A DNA stretch of 64,000 nucleotides from Brachybacterium sp. P6-10-X1 (lineage in GTDB: Bacteria > Actinomycetota > Actinomycetes > Actinomycetales > Dermabacteraceae): NCBI RefSeq assembly GCF_001969445.1, contig NZ_CP017297.1, positions 2,480,001-2,544,000 on the forward strand, read 5' to 3'. The notes under the pieces are model-generated. The model searched no databases, had not been told where the DNA came from, and worked only from the letters and a program-made list of their open reading frames with translations. This document shows positions 51,063 through 60,044 of the stretch, in pieces. Within the stretch, counting starts at the first letter, position 1; each line of letters begins with the position of its first letter. The position numbers and the translations under genes are program-made.

Positions 51063-52577
51063 TCAGCCCAGCGGTCGTCGCTGCCCGGCGCCGTCGACCG
51101 CGGTGCCCCAGCCGCTCAGCGCGGCCGTCTCGTGGGCCGCGAACCACGACGTCAGCTCACCCTCCAGCGCGCGTCGTCGGGCGGCGTGCGCCGGGTCGTG
51201 GGAGAGGTCGCGCTCCTCGCCCGGGTCGTCGTCGAGGTGATACAGCTCGGTGGGCCCTTCGCGGCGCAGCACGAGCTTCCATCCGTCGGTGCGGATCATG
51301 CGGTGGGCACCGTACTCGTCGTGGATGACGATCGAACCGTCGGCCGGGCCGGCCCCGCGCTCTTCCCCTGCCCGGGTTCCGTCCGGCGCATCACGCCCGT
51401 TCGGGTCGTCGCGCCCACCCACCAGGCACTCGGCGAACGAGCGCCCCGCCCGCAGCGGATCCTCACGGGGGACCGCGCCCGTGAGCTCGGCCAGGGTCTC
51501 CAGCAGGCCGGTGGCCGAGATCGGGGTGCGATCCCAGGTTCCCGCGGGAACGTGCCGAGGCCAGCGCACGATGAGGGGCACGGTGATCGAGGGCTCCCAG
51601 AAGTTCAGCGGGGTGGTGGCATTGCCCTTGCCCCAGATGCCGTGGTGGCCGCAGGAGAAGCCGTTGTCGGAGGTGACGATGACGATCGTGCTCTCCAGCG
51701 CCCCGGTGCGCTCGAGCTCGGCGAGGAGCGCCTCGATGCTGCGGTCCACGCCGCTGAGCGCCGCGCAGTAGCCGGCGAGCGCGCCGTGTCGGTCCGCGAC
51801 GGCCCGGGGGAAGTTCTCCGGAACGGACCAGGGGTGCGCCGGGGGCTGCGGGACGGAGGGGAAGTCCGTGTCGGCATAGAGGTCCAGCAGGTCAGCAGGA
51901 TGGTTGCCGTCGAACCAGGGGTCGTGCGGGGCGGTCCAGGTCACCTGGAGGAAGAAGGGCCGCCGGTCGTCGGCCGCTCCGCGCAGGAAGTCCAGAGCGC
52001 GGTCCGTGATCGCGTCGGTGAGGTAGGAGGGTTCGGTGCCGGGCTGTGCGGGGGACGCCGGAGCACCCGCCCCGTCGGCCTGACGCCAGATCGGGGCGTC
52101 GTAGTAGGGGCCGCCACCGAGCTGGTGGGCGTACCAGTACTCGAATCCCTCCGCCGGGCGGTCCGAGGAGCCGAGGTGCCATTTACCGGTCATCCCGCAG
52201 CGGTATCCGTGGTGGGAGAACATCGCCCCGAGCGTGTCCGCGCCGGGAAGGTCCTCGAGGAAGTCCGGGTCGAACGGCCGACGGGGCGCGTCGGTGCGGG
52301 CCAGGGCCTCCGGGTGGAGCCAGTCGTGCACCCCATGGGCCGACGGCATGCGCCCGGTGGTCATGCTCGCGCGGGCCGGCGAGCACACCGGGGAGGCGCA
52401 GAAGAACCGTTCGAAGGTCCTGCCCTCGCGCTGGAGACGCGCGAGGATCGGAGTGTGCAGCTCGGGCATCGCGGAGGGGAGCGCCCAGGCGCCCTGGTCG
52501 TCGGTGACCAGCAGCAGCACGTTCGGGGGCGCGACGGCCGGGCTCGCCACACGGGGATCGCTCGTGTCCGTGCCCAT
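51063..52577 (-). CDS. sulfatase (formylglycine type), second copy
   Basis: 504 residues. PNVLLLVTDDQGAWAL holds the metal aspartates; SPVCSPARASMTTG gives the CxPxR motif with C65. GKWHLGSSDRPAEGFEYWY, TWTAPHDPW and IVTSDNGFSCGHHGIWGKG follow. It is closer to the choline-sulfatase/arylsulfatase branch than the sulfatase at 46825 and is not a duplicate of it. No signal peptide. It is divergent from a TIM-barrel isomerase with a LacI-like site between them. Confidence 0.9.
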   Translation of the reverse strand: MGTDTSDPRVASPAVAPPNVLLLVTDDQGAWALPSAMPELHTPILARLQREGRTFERFFCASPVCSPARASMTTGRMPSAHGVHDWLHPEALARTDAPRRPFDPDFLEDLPGADTLGAMFSHHGYRCGMTGKWHLGSSDRPAEGFEYWYAHQLGGGPYYDAPIWRQADGAGAPASPAQPGTEPSYLTDAITDRALDFLRGAADDRRPFFLQVTWTAPHDPWFDGNHPADLLDLYADTDFPSVPQPPAHPWSVPENFPRAVADRHGALAGYCAALSGVDRSIEALLAELERTGALESTIVIVTSDNGFSCGHHGIWGKGNATTPLNFWEPSITVPLIVRWPRHVPAGTWDRTPISATGLLETLAELTGAVPREDPLRAGRSFAECLVGGRDDPNGRDAPDGTRAGEERGAGPADGSIVIHDEYGAHRMIRTDGWKLVLRREGPTELYHLDDDPGEERDLSHDPAHAARRRALEGELTSWFAAHETAALSGWGTAVDGAGQRRPLG

Positions 52578-52611
52578 CTCTCCCAGGCCTCCTCGCTCGC
52601 GATACGCTCGG

Positions 52612-52625
52612 GGTAAACGCTTGCC
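52612..52625. promoter_or_regulatory. LacI-type operator GGTAAACGCTTGCC
   Basis: A 14-bp near-palindrome (five of seven pairs) with the AANCGNTT core typical of LacI-family sites. It lies 34 bp before the sulfatase start and 50 bp before the isomerase start, so it could control both. No LacI gene is in the window. Confidence 0.6.
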
Positions 52626-52675
52626 GTCCGCTCGTCGACTGTTCCTCGCCTACCGTAACGACACCTGGAGGCCCC

Positions 52676-53458
52676 ATGATCCGTCCCGGACTCTGCTCCG
52701 TCACCTTCCGCGGGCTCGCGGTCGAGCGCGTCGTCGACCTCGCCGCCGACGCCGGGCTCGAGGCCATCGAGTGGGCCGGTGACGCCCACGTCCCTCCCGG
52801 CGACGCGGTCGCTGGCGAGCGCGCCCGCGCCCTGACCGAGCAGGCCGGCCTCGCCGTCGCCTCCTACGGCTCCTACCTGGGCTTCGAGGGGTCCGACGAG
52901 GAGTTCGCCGGTCAGGCCGACGCGGTGATCGTCGCCGCGCGTGCACTCGAGGCACCGCGGATCCGGGTGTGGGCCGGCCGCACGGGGTCCGCCGAGGTCA
53001 CCGCCGAGCAGCGCGCACGGATCGTCTGCCGGATCCGCGAGTTCGGCGATCGCGCCGGGGAGCACGGCCTCGACGTCGGTCTGGAGTTCCACGGCGGCAC
53101 GCTCACCGACGAGATCACCTCGACCATGGCCCTGCTCGAGGAGATCGGGCGCGACGACGTGCGCAGCTATTGGCAGCCGCACCAGGACATGCCCTCGGCC
53201 GCGGCGATCGAGACGCTGCACCGGGTGCTGCCGCGCACCTCGACGATCCACGTCTTCTCCTGGTGGCCGAATCACCAGCGCCATCCGCTCGCCGAGCGCA
53301 CCGAGCTGTGGCGGGAGGTCTTCGCGGTGCTCGCGGCCGAGGGCTCGGACCGCGACGCGCTGCTCGAGTTCGTCCCCGAGGACGACCCCGCACTCCTCCC
53401 CCGCGAGGCCGAGACCTTGCGCGCCTTGATCGCCTTCGGTCAGGAGAACGCCCGATGA
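52676..53458 (+). CDS. sugar phosphate isomerase/epimerase-like TIM barrel
   Basis: 260 residues of the AP-endonuclease-2/xylose-isomerase-like barrel: RPGLCSVTFRGLAVERVVDLAADAGLEAIEWAGDAHVPPGD, GLEFHGGTLTD with a metal-ligand glutamate and histidine, YWQPHQDMP and IHVFSW. It likely isomerises or epimerises a sugar or keto-acid. Its stop overlaps the dehydrogenase start (ATGA at 53455-53458). TGGAGG ribosome site. Confidence 0.87.
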   Translation: MIRPGLCSVTFRGLAVERVVDLAADAGLEAIEWAGDAHVPPGDAVAGERARALTEQAGLAVASYGSYLGFEGSDEEFAGQADAVIVAARALEAPRIRVWAGRTGSAEVTAEQRARIVCRIREFGDRAGEHGLDVGLEFHGGTLTDEITSTMALLEEIGRDDVRSYWQPHQDMPSAAAIETLHRVLPRTSTIHVFSWWPNHQRHPLAERTELWREVFAVLAAEGSDRDALLEFVPEDDPALLPREAETLRALIAFGQENAR

Positions 53459-54447
53459 GGGCGCTGTTGGCGATGCCCGAGGCCCTGCCGGGACGGATGT
53501 TCGACGCGGCCCAGCTCGCCCGACTGGAGAGCCTGGCCGAGGTCGACACCACCCGGACCGTTCCCGATCTCGCGGCCGCGTCCGACGAGGAGCTCGCCGA
53601 CGTCGAGGTGCTGATCACCGGCTGGGCCTCCCCCTGCGTCGACGCGTCCGCCCTGGCGCGGATGCCCCGACTGCGGGCGATCGTCCACACCGCCGGCACC
53701 GTGCGCTTCGTCGTCTCCGAGTCGGTGTGGGGGCGGAGTGACATCGTGGTGACCTCCTCGACCGAGGCCAACGCGGTGCCGGTCGCGGAGTTCGCCCTCG
53801 CGCACATCCTGCTGGCCGGGAAGCGGTCCCTGGCCCAGGAGGCGTGCTACCGCGTCGACCACGAGGTCCGCCCCGGCGCCGCCGCGGCCCCGGAGGTCGG
53901 CAATTACGGCGGGGTCGTCGGGCTCATCGGCGCCTCCCGCATCGGGACGCTGGTGGCCGAGCACCTGCGGCGCTTCGACGTCGAGGTGCTGATCACCGAT
54001 CCCGTCGCGACCGCGGAGCAGATCGTCGCGCTCGGCGCGGTGCAGGTGGAGCCGGAGGAGTTGTACGCGCGCAGCGATGTGGTCAGCCTCCACGCACCCG
54101 ACGTCCCCTCCACCCAGGGCATGGTCAGCCGGGAGCTGCTGGCTCGGATGCGGGACGGAGCCACCTTCGTCAACACCGCCCGTCCCGCCCTCGTCGACCT
54201 CGACGCCCTGCGCGGGGAGCTGGTCTCGGGCCGACTCGCCGCGGTGCTGGACGTGCACGACGACCTGCCCGACGACGATCCGCTCTGGGGCCTGGAGAAC
54301 GTGTCGATCACCCCGCACATCGCCGGTTCCCAGGGCAACGAGCTGCGCCGCATGGGCGAATACGCCCTGGAGGAGCTGCGGCGCCTCGCGGCCGGGGAGA
54401 TGCCCCGCTTCCCCGTCGATCCGGCCCGACGGGGTGTGGAGGCCTGA
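53455..54447 (+). CDS. D-isomer-specific 2-hydroxyacid dehydrogenase
   Basis: 330 residues. The NAD-binding part has VVGLIGASRIGTLVAEHLRRFDVEVLITDP (GxSxxG variant), the substrate arginine is in FVNTARPALVD, and the catalytic His region is ITPHIAGSQGNE. It lies in one operon with the TIM-barrel protein and under the same presumed LacI-type site. A role in a sugar-acid branch is inferred. Confidence 0.9.
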   Translation: MRALLAMPEALPGRMFDAAQLARLESLAEVDTTRTVPDLAAASDEELADVEVLITGWASPCVDASALARMPRLRAIVHTAGTVRFVVSESVWGRSDIVVTSSTEANAVPVAEFALAHILLAGKRSLAQEACYRVDHEVRPGAAAAPEVGNYGGVVGLIGASRIGTLVAEHLRRFDVEVLITDPVATAEQIVALGAVQVEPEELYARSDVVSLHAPDVPSTQGMVSRELLARMRDGATFVNTARPALVDLDALRGELVSGRLAAVLDVHDDLPDDDPLWGLENVSITPHIAGSQGNELRRMGEYALEELRRLAAGEMPRFPVDPARRGVEA

Positions 54448-54494
54448 TCCGTCGCGATAGCACCTCCCACCGGCACGCCGACCGGTGACCCCGA

Positions 54495-54605
54495 TCGCTC
54501 GATCAGCAGCACCGTGACGGCCGGATCGGCTGCGAGCCCGCCGGCGCGAACGGAGCCGGACGAGCCGGCACCGCGCACGATGTCGTCGACCACGGCGCCG
54601 TCGTC
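54495..54605 (-). pseudogene. remnant of a GMC oxidoreductase (N-terminal FAD-binding segment)
   Basis: Translated on the minus strand this reads DDGAVVDDIVRGAGSSGSV then RAGGLAADPAVTVLLIE, close to the start of choline-dehydrogenase-type GMC enzymes (DxVVVGAGSSGSVxAxRLxxDPxVxVLLxE). No start codon, no further GMC domains and no full-length frame exist in the 234-bp gap 54448-54681, so it is a decayed fragment. The rest of the gap shows nothing. Confidence 0.65.
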
Positions 54606-54681
54606 GATGCGACCAGCCGTTTCGCATCGATGCGGGTCGGCGGGCGCCGGGGCGCCGAGCGCCCCGCATCGGGACTCGTGC

Positions 54682-55422
54682 TCATGAGTCCATCTCCGGG
54701 TCGACGACGAACTTGTCGGCCACCCTGCCCGTCTGCCAGTCGCCGGGCAGTGCGTCGTAGAACAGCTCCGGTTCGGTACGCGTGGTGTACAGCTCCCAGT
54801 AGGCGTCCGCGATGGCGTCGGGCTCGGCATCGGGTCCGCCCTGGCCGATCGCAGCGGCCAGAGCCACATGAGCCACGTAGACGCCCTGGCCTGCCAGGGA
54901 GGCATGCAGGTTCAGTGTCCAATTGCGCAGGCCCGCGGTGGCTATCTGCACGTTCGCCACCTGGGGGATGATCATCGGGCCGGACCCGGCTCCGGTGGTG
55001 ACGATGATGGAGCCCGCACCGCGGGACAGCATTCCCGGCAGCACGTGCCGAACAGCCGTGATGCCGCCACGGAGGTACAGGTCGAACTCGGGCATCACCG
55101 ATGCGACCGTGACCTCGCGCGCCTCGACGAGCGGACGGACCCGCAGGTCGGCCGTGCTCGGTGCCGGCGAGAACTCCAGGACATCGATTCCGCGGAACCG
55201 CTCTTCCGCCGCTGCCAGCGAGCTGCGCAGGCTGTCCGGGTCAGTCACGTCGGCGGGGAACGCCGCGGCATCGACGCCGCTGTCGCGCAATTCTTCCGCT
55301 CGCTCCTCGAGCGGATCGCGGTGCCGTGCGAGCAGTGCGACAGAGAAGCCCTCGCGCGCAAAGCGACGGGCAATCGACATACCCAGCTGCGGCCCTGCCC
55401 CCACCACGGCCAATGTGCTCAT
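54682..55422 (-). CDS. short-chain dehydrogenase family protein with altered active site
   Basis: 246 residues. STLAVVGAGPQLGMSIARRFAREGFSVALLARH is the NAD(P)-binding start, in a GxGxxxG form. The usual catalytic YxxxK is missing: the matching region reads PQVANVQIATAGLRNW. SDRs of this small subgroup keep the fold, but their activity is doubtful. AAGGAGAGG ribosome site. It is the last gene of the long minus-strand cluster and may have its own promoter, since a gap of about 97 bp separates it from the HIT gene. Confidence 0.82.
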   Translation of the reverse strand: MSTLAVVGAGPQLGMSIARRFAREGFSVALLARHRDPLEERAEELRDSGVDAAAFPADVTDPDSLRSSLAAAEERFRGIDVLEFSPAPSTADLRVRPLVEAREVTVASVMPEFDLYLRGGITAVRHVLPGMLSRGAGSIIVTTGAGSGPMIIPQVANVQIATAGLRNWTLNLHASLAGQGVYVAHVALAAAIGQGGPDAEPDAIADAYWELYTTRTEPELFYDALPGDWQTGRVADKFVVDPEMDS

Positions 55423-55519
55423 GACAACCTCTCCTTCGGGCATCCTCGTGCCTCGTCGTCGCCGCATGCTCCGCCCGGAGACAGCAGCCGGGGCGCACCC
55501 TCGACGGGCGCGCCGGGGC

Positions 55520-55957
55520 TCACGCCCGCCGCTCGGTGCCGCGGGCCTGTTCGTGGCCGAGTTCGAGCAAAGCGGAACGGAGCTTCTGCGCGGCATCCTC
55601 CAATGCCGACTCGTCGTCTTCCCGCTCGACCCTGCTGAGGTCGAAGTCGGACGTGCCCCAGACGGGGGCGACATGAATGTGCAGGTGAGGCACCTCGAAA
55701 CCTGCGATCACGAGGCCGGCCCGCGGAGCGCCCCACGCCCGCTGCACCCCGTGCCCGATGGCTCGGGCCACCTCCACACAACGGCCCAGGAGAGCGGCGT
55801 CGGCATCGGTCCACTGGTCGACCTCTTCTCGAGGAACCACGAGGGTATGACCGGGCCGCAACGGAGCGATGCTGAGAAATGCCGTGATCCCGGGGTCCTC
55901 CCAGACGACGTGCCCAGGCAGCTCACCAGCGATGATGCGAGAGAACAGAGTGGTCAT
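55520..55957 (-). CDS. HIT family nucleotide hydrolase
   Basis: 145 residues. The histidine triad is HLHIHV (H91, H93, H95), preceded by SIAPLRPGHTLVVPREEV, the usual nucleotide-binding stretch. HIT proteins hydrolyse AMP-linked nucleotides. The C-terminal 35 residues (EDDESALEDAAQKLRSALLELG) form a helical tail. Its ATG overlaps the stop of the preceding reductase (ATGA, 55954-55957). Confidence 0.92.
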   Translation of the reverse strand: MTTLFSRIIAGELPGHVVWEDPGITAFLSIAPLRPGHTLVVPREEVDQWTDADAALLGRCVEVARAIGHGVQRAWGAPRAGLVIAGFEVPHLHIHVAPVWGTSDFDLSRVEREDDESALEDAAQKLRSALLELGHEQARGTERRA

Positions 55958-56619
55958 CCATCGGATCCTTCGGTGCGTTGCCGGACAGCGTCCGTGATCG
56001 GTGTCGGCCCTTCGGTGAGCTCGAGGATCCTGTGATGGATCTCGGGGGTGCGGACGAGCCCGGCGAGCGTGGCGGCCACGTCGTCGCGGGAGACCTGCGT
56101 GTGGACCAGTGCCGGCGCGAGGCTGATCAGCCCCGTACCGGGCTTGTCCGTCAGCGCGGCGGGGCGCAGGATCACCCAGTCGAGGTCGGTGGCTGCGAGC
56201 TCGGCGTCGGCCTTCTTCTTCACCGCGATGTAGTGCTCGAAGGTGTCGGAGACCTCGAGCCCGCGCCACGCCTCGGGGAAGACCGAGACGAGCACGAGCC
56301 GACGGGTGCCGGCGAGGCGGGCGGCCTCGATGGCGGTGCTCAGACCTTCCCCGTCGATGGCGCTGATGGTCGCGGCGCCCCCCCCGCCTCCTGCTCCGGC
56401 AGCGAAGACCAGGACGTCCGCGCCGTCCAGAAGCTCGGCGAGCGCGGGTGCATCGAGGCGGGTCAGGTCGCCAGAGGTGGCATGGATGCCGTCCGCCGCG
56501 AGCCGTTCGCCCTGTTCGGGACGGCGATGGAGTCCGTCGACCTGGTCACCTGCCGAGGTCAGCAGCCGTGCCAGCCGCGACCCGAGGCCCCCTGCGATTC
56601 CGATGACGAAGACCTTCAT
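55954..56619 (-). CDS. NAD(P)-binding atypical SDR (SDR_a5-like)
   Basis: 221 residues. KVFVIGIAGGLGSRLARLLTSAGDQVDGLHRRP is the Rossmann start, and LDWVILRPAALTD the later conserved stretch; FEHYIAVKKKADAELAATDLDW resembles the YxxxK region of NAD(P)H-binding reductases. It is joined by 4-bp overlaps to the SDR before it and the HIT gene after it, so the three are one operon. Confidence 0.88.
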   Translation of the reverse strand: MKVFVIGIAGGLGSRLARLLTSAGDQVDGLHRRPEQGERLAADGIHATSGDLTRLDAPALAELLDGADVLVFAAGAGGGGGAATISAIDGEGLSTAIEAARLAGTRRLVLVSVFPEAWRGLEVSDTFEHYIAVKKKADAELAATDLDWVILRPAALTDKPGTGLISLAPALVHTQVSRDDVAATLAGLVRTPEIHHRILELTEGPTPITDAVRQRTEGSDG

Positions 56620-57473
56620 CTCAGCACTCCTCTCTCCGGTTCGTCCGCATCGGTCGAGAGCGCGCGCTCACGCGCGGCCCGCAGGGCCTCGAGCCGATCG
56701 CCCAGGGCTGCGACTCCCAGGGCGTAGGCGTCAGAGCCCAAGGTCAGTCGCGTGGGGACCTCGGCGTCGGTCGCGGCGTCGATGACCGCGCGAGCGATCT
56801 TCACCGGGTCCCCTGGCGCGGGCAGGGGCGCTGCGCGACCGGACAGCGCGTCCCGCAGGGCCCCGGACGGACCGTCGGCATAGTCGTCCGACGGGGGTCC
56901 GAGGGCCGCGCTGGTGCCGCCGAAATCTGTGCGGGCCACTCCGGGCTCGACGATCATGACGTCGATGCCGAACGGGGCGAGCTCGGCGGCGGCCGATTCC
57001 CAGAAGCCCTCGATCCCCCACTTCGTCGCGTGGTACAGGCTCATCGCCGGGAAGGCGATCTGCCCCCCGATGCTGGCCATCTGCACGATCCGACCGCCGC
57101 CCTGCGCCCGCAGGTGCGGCGTCGCCGCGCGCGCGAGCTGGATCGGGCCGGTGAGGTTGGTCGCGACCTGATGGTCGATCTGCGCGTCGGTGAGCTCCTC
57201 GGCGGCCCCGAAGAGGCCGTAGCCGGCGTTGGAGACCACGACGTCGATCCGGTCGAGCTCGGCGAAGGCCGCATCGACCACCGACCGGAGCTGTTCCGTG
57301 TCCGTCACGTCGAGGCGGCCTCTCCAGAGCCGGTCACCGGAGCCCACGGCGAGATCGTCCAGCTGTTCCGGGTGGCGTGCCGTGGCCGCGACGCGGTCTC
57401 CTCGTGCGAGGAGCTGGACGGTCAGCTCACGACCGAAACCCCGTGAGGCGCCCGTGATGAACCATGTCTTCAT
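56616..57473 (-). CDS. classical short-chain dehydrogenase/reductase
   Basis: 285 residues. TGASRGFG (7-14) binds NADP(H); the catalytic triad is S134, Y147 and K151 (MASIGGQIAFPAMSLYHATK). NAGYGLFG follows the fold. The RxxGFGRE form with long C-terminus is the oxidoreductase type often near MFS or regulator genes. It overlaps by 4 bp with the crotonase gene and with the next SDR. Confidence 0.92.
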   Translation of the reverse strand: MKTWFITGASRGFGRELTVQLLARGDRVAATARHPEQLDDLAVGSGDRLWRGRLDVTDTEQLRSVVDAAFAELDRIDVVVSNAGYGLFGAAEELTDAQIDHQVATNLTGPIQLARAATPHLRAQGGGRIVQMASIGGQIAFPAMSLYHATKWGIEGFWESAAAELAPFGIDVMIVEPGVARTDFGGTSAALGPPSDDYADGPSGALRDALSGRAAPLPAPGDPVKIARAVIDAATDAEVPTRLTLGSDAYALGVAALGDRLEALRAARERALSTDADEPERGVLR

Positions 57474-58363
57474 GACGGGGCTCCGGGCTGAGAGGCCGGC
57501 CGCGAGGAACGGTGGGCCCAGGGCACGGCCTCCAGCAGCCGTTCGAGATGGATCTCGCCGTCCCGAGTCTGCCCTCCGCGGTCCATGACCACGCGGAGTC
57601 GGTCGACGACGTCGTCCGGGGAGGGATAGACCTTCGCGTGGGCGGCCGCCTCCTGCGTGAGGTCCGGGACCGGACCGCTCGCCTCGGCCGCGTCCAGCGC
57701 CTCCTTCGCTGCGGCGGCCACTCCGGGCGGCAAGGCGGCGATACGGCGGGCGAGGGCGTCGACGAAGGCGTCGAGGTGCTCATCGGGCACAGCGCGATTG
57801 ATCCACCCGTAGCGTTCGGCGAGCGACGTGTCGAACAGCCCCGCACCGAGCACGATCTCCAGCGCACGGGCGCGGCCGACGAGCCGGTTGAGGTACTGGG
57901 TGCCACCGCCGCCGGGGAAGATGCCCATCAGCGACTCGGGCTGGGACAGCCAGGTCCGGTCCGCGGCGGCGAACCGCATGTCCGCCGCCATCGCCAGCTC
58001 GATGCCGCCGGCGCGTGCGTAGCCTCGAAGCATCGCGATCGTCACCTGCGGGAGGGTGCGCAGCTGCTCGTTGAGCTGCTGCAAGGGATTGAGCGATGGG
58101 TCGGCATCAGGGTCGGCCAGGGCCGTGAGCGTGCTCGGGTCGAAGGACCACTCGAAGTCCGCGTGGGCGGAGAAGAACTCGGAACCGGCCGATCGGAGGA
58201 CGATCACGGCGACGCCCTCGTCCCGGCGCACCTCGTCGGTGAATGCCTTGAGGTCCCCGGCCAGGGTGGCATCGAGGGTGTTCACCGGCGGGTTGTCGAT
58301 CGTCACCCAGGCGACCCGGTCCTCCGCGCGGACCTCGAGGGACGTGAAACCTCTGTATCTCAT
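57470..58363 (-). CDS. enoyl-CoA hydratase/isomerase (crotonase) family protein
   Basis: 297 residues. VAWVTIDNPPVNTLDATL and FFSAHADFEW give the first oxyanion loop, RGYARAGGIELAMAADMRFAA the second, and LSQPESLMGIFPGGGGTQYL the catalytic glutamate region. Whether it hydrates, isomerises or decarboxylates cannot be read. It is translationally coupled to the SDR after it. Confidence 0.9.
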   Translation of the reverse strand: MRYRGFTSLEVRAEDRVAWVTIDNPPVNTLDATLAGDLKAFTDEVRRDEGVAVIVLRSAGSEFFSAHADFEWSFDPSTLTALADPDADPSLNPLQQLNEQLRTLPQVTIAMLRGYARAGGIELAMAADMRFAAADRTWLSQPESLMGIFPGGGGTQYLNRLVGRARALEIVLGAGLFDTSLAERYGWINRAVPDEHLDAFVDALARRIAALPPGVAAAAKEALDAAEASGPVPDLTQEAAAHAKVYPSPDDVVDRLRVVMDRGGQTRDGEIHLERLLEAVPWAHRSSRPASQPGAPS

Positions 58364-58463
58364 CGTTGCTCTCCCGTCGCACGGACGTGCTGGTCGTTGT
58401 CCGGTCTCGTCGTGGTGTGGAGGGGGACCGCGGCGGTCCTGTCGGAGGTGACGGCAGCAGCGC

Positions 58464-59429
58464 TCATGCGGTCAGCGCGGTCTTCAGCACGGTGGTCGCC
58501 TGAGCGATCGCGGCCTCGGCGGCGTGAGTCCCGCGCAGGGCGTTGAGCATGACGAAGTCGTGGATGATGCCCTGGTAGCGGACGGCGACGACCGGCACTC
58601 CGGCTCGGCGCAGCTTGTTCGCATAGGCCTCGCCCTCGTCGCGCAGCACGTCGGCCTCGCCGGTGATGATCAGTGCCGGGGGCAGCCCGGAGAGCTCCTC
58701 GACCCGTGCGCGCAGCGGGCTCGCGGTGATCTCCGCGCGCTGCGCGGGGTCGGTGGTGTACTGGTCCCAGAACCACTGCATGCCATCACGGCGCAGGAAG
58801 TACCCTTCGGCGAACTCGTGGTACGAGGCCGTGTCGAAGGCGGCGTCGGTCACCGGGTAGAAGAGCACCTGGTGGCGGAACGTGACGTCCCCGCGCTGCA
58901 TGGCGAGCAGGGTGACCGCGGCGGACATGCCGCCGCCCACCGAGTCGCCGGCGATCGCGATGCGTTCCGGGTCCAGCTCGTACTCTGCGCCGTGGCCGGC
59001 CACCCAGGCGGCCGCCGCGTAGCTCTGCTCGACGGCGACGGGGTACCTGGCTTCCGGCGACAGGTCGTACTCGGGGAAGACCACGGCCGCACCAGCACCG
59101 ACCGCGAGCTCGCGGACGAGACGATCGTGCGTGCCGGCGTTGCCGAACACCCAGCCGGCCCCGTGGATGTACACGATCACGGGAAGAGCACCCGTGGCCC
59201 CGGCCGGCTTGACGATGCGGACGTCCACGGAGCCGACGCGGCCCGCGTCGACCGAGACCCACTCGTCCTCGACGGCAGGCTTGGCGACGTCGCCGGACTG
59301 GACCTCGTCGACGGTCCTGCGGCCTTCGGCGGGCCCCAGGTCGAACAGGAACGGCGCCGTGGCGGTCGCCGCCGCGAACTCGGCGGCAGCGGGCTCGAGC
59401 ACAGGTGGGGTCGGAACGTGATCAGGCAT
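58464..59429 (-). CDS. alpha/beta hydrolase, hormone-sensitive-lipase type
   Basis: 321 residues. IVYIHGAGWVFGN forms the HGGG-like oxyanion motif, IAGDSVGGGMSAA holds the nucleophile, GEADVLRDEGEAY the acid and GIIHDFVMLNAL the histidine, in HSL order. It acts on short acyl esters or carbamates; the substrate is unknown. AAAGG ribosome site. It sits between the crotonase and the Dabb gene in the minus-strand cluster. Confidence 0.92.
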   Translation of the reverse strand: MPDHVPTPPVLEPAAAEFAAATATAPFLFDLGPAEGRRTVDEVQSGDVAKPAVEDEWVSVDAGRVGSVDVRIVKPAGATGALPVIVYIHGAGWVFGNAGTHDRLVRELAVGAGAAVVFPEYDLSPEARYPVAVEQSYAAAAWVAGHGAEYELDPERIAIAGDSVGGGMSAAVTLLAMQRGDVTFRHQVLFYPVTDAAFDTASYHEFAEGYFLRRDGMQWFWDQYTTDPAQRAEITASPLRARVEELSGLPPALIITGEADVLRDEGEAYANKLRRAGVPVVAVRYQGIIHDFVMLNALRGTHAAEAAIAQATTVLKTALTA

Positions 59430-59630
59430 GATGGCGGACCTTTCTGGAGTGCGGAGGATTCGTGGGATGCCAGGCTGGCAAGATCCCGGGGAGAACGGAT
59501 GTGCTGTGCGCGCACGATCCGGGCCCCGCAGCGCAGACTTCCCCGGCGCGCCGCCGGCGAGGAGCGGCGGATCGGGCCCGGGCCGGGTGCTGTGCCGACC
59601 GCATCCGGTCGAGCCTGCGGCACATCGGGG

Positions 59631-60044
59631 TCACCCGTGCTCACCGGGAGCGGCGCTGCCGCTGTACTCGTCGACTCCGGCGACGAGCTCGGCGATGTCG
59701 GGGACGTCCTCGAACCTGCGACGGTGGATGTCGGCGATCTTGCGCTCCACCTCCGGGTCGGGGTCGTCGACGATGTCGTAGGACACGAACCTGTCGACCA
59801 GCGGCAGCCCGACCCTGTCCATGGCCAGGTGCGCCGGATGATTCATGTACTCCTCGTAGCCTGCGAGGTCGGCGAGGACGGACACGGCTCCGTAGTCGAA
59901 CTCCCCGCCGACGTCAAGGCCGACGATGCGGGCCTCGAGGACGGAGATGGCGTTGATGTGTTCGCGCATCTGCGCGAGAGCGGCTGCCTTCTCCTCCTCG
60001 GGGACGCCGGCCCTGACCGTGAACCGGATGCAGTGGTAGATCAC
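59631..60044 (-). CDS. Dabb (stress-responsive A/B barrel) domain protein
   Basis: 137 residues. IYHCIRFTVRAGVPEEEKAAALAQMREHINAI and FDYGAVSVLADLAGYEEYMNHPAHLAMDRV match the Dabb ferredoxin-like barrel (SP1/HS1 type). Such domains bind small hydrophobic molecules or act in polyketide-like ring formation. GTG start, overlapping the stop of the NmrA-like gene by GTGA. About 200 bp of gene-free DNA separates it from the hydrolase. Confidence 0.85.
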   Translation of the reverse strand: MIYHCIRFTVRAGVPEEEKAAALAQMREHINAISVLEARIVGLDVGGEFDYGAVSVLADLAGYEEYMNHPAHLAMDRVGLPLVDRFVSYDIVDDPDPEVERKIADIHRRRFEDVPDIAELVAGVDEYSGSAAPGEHG

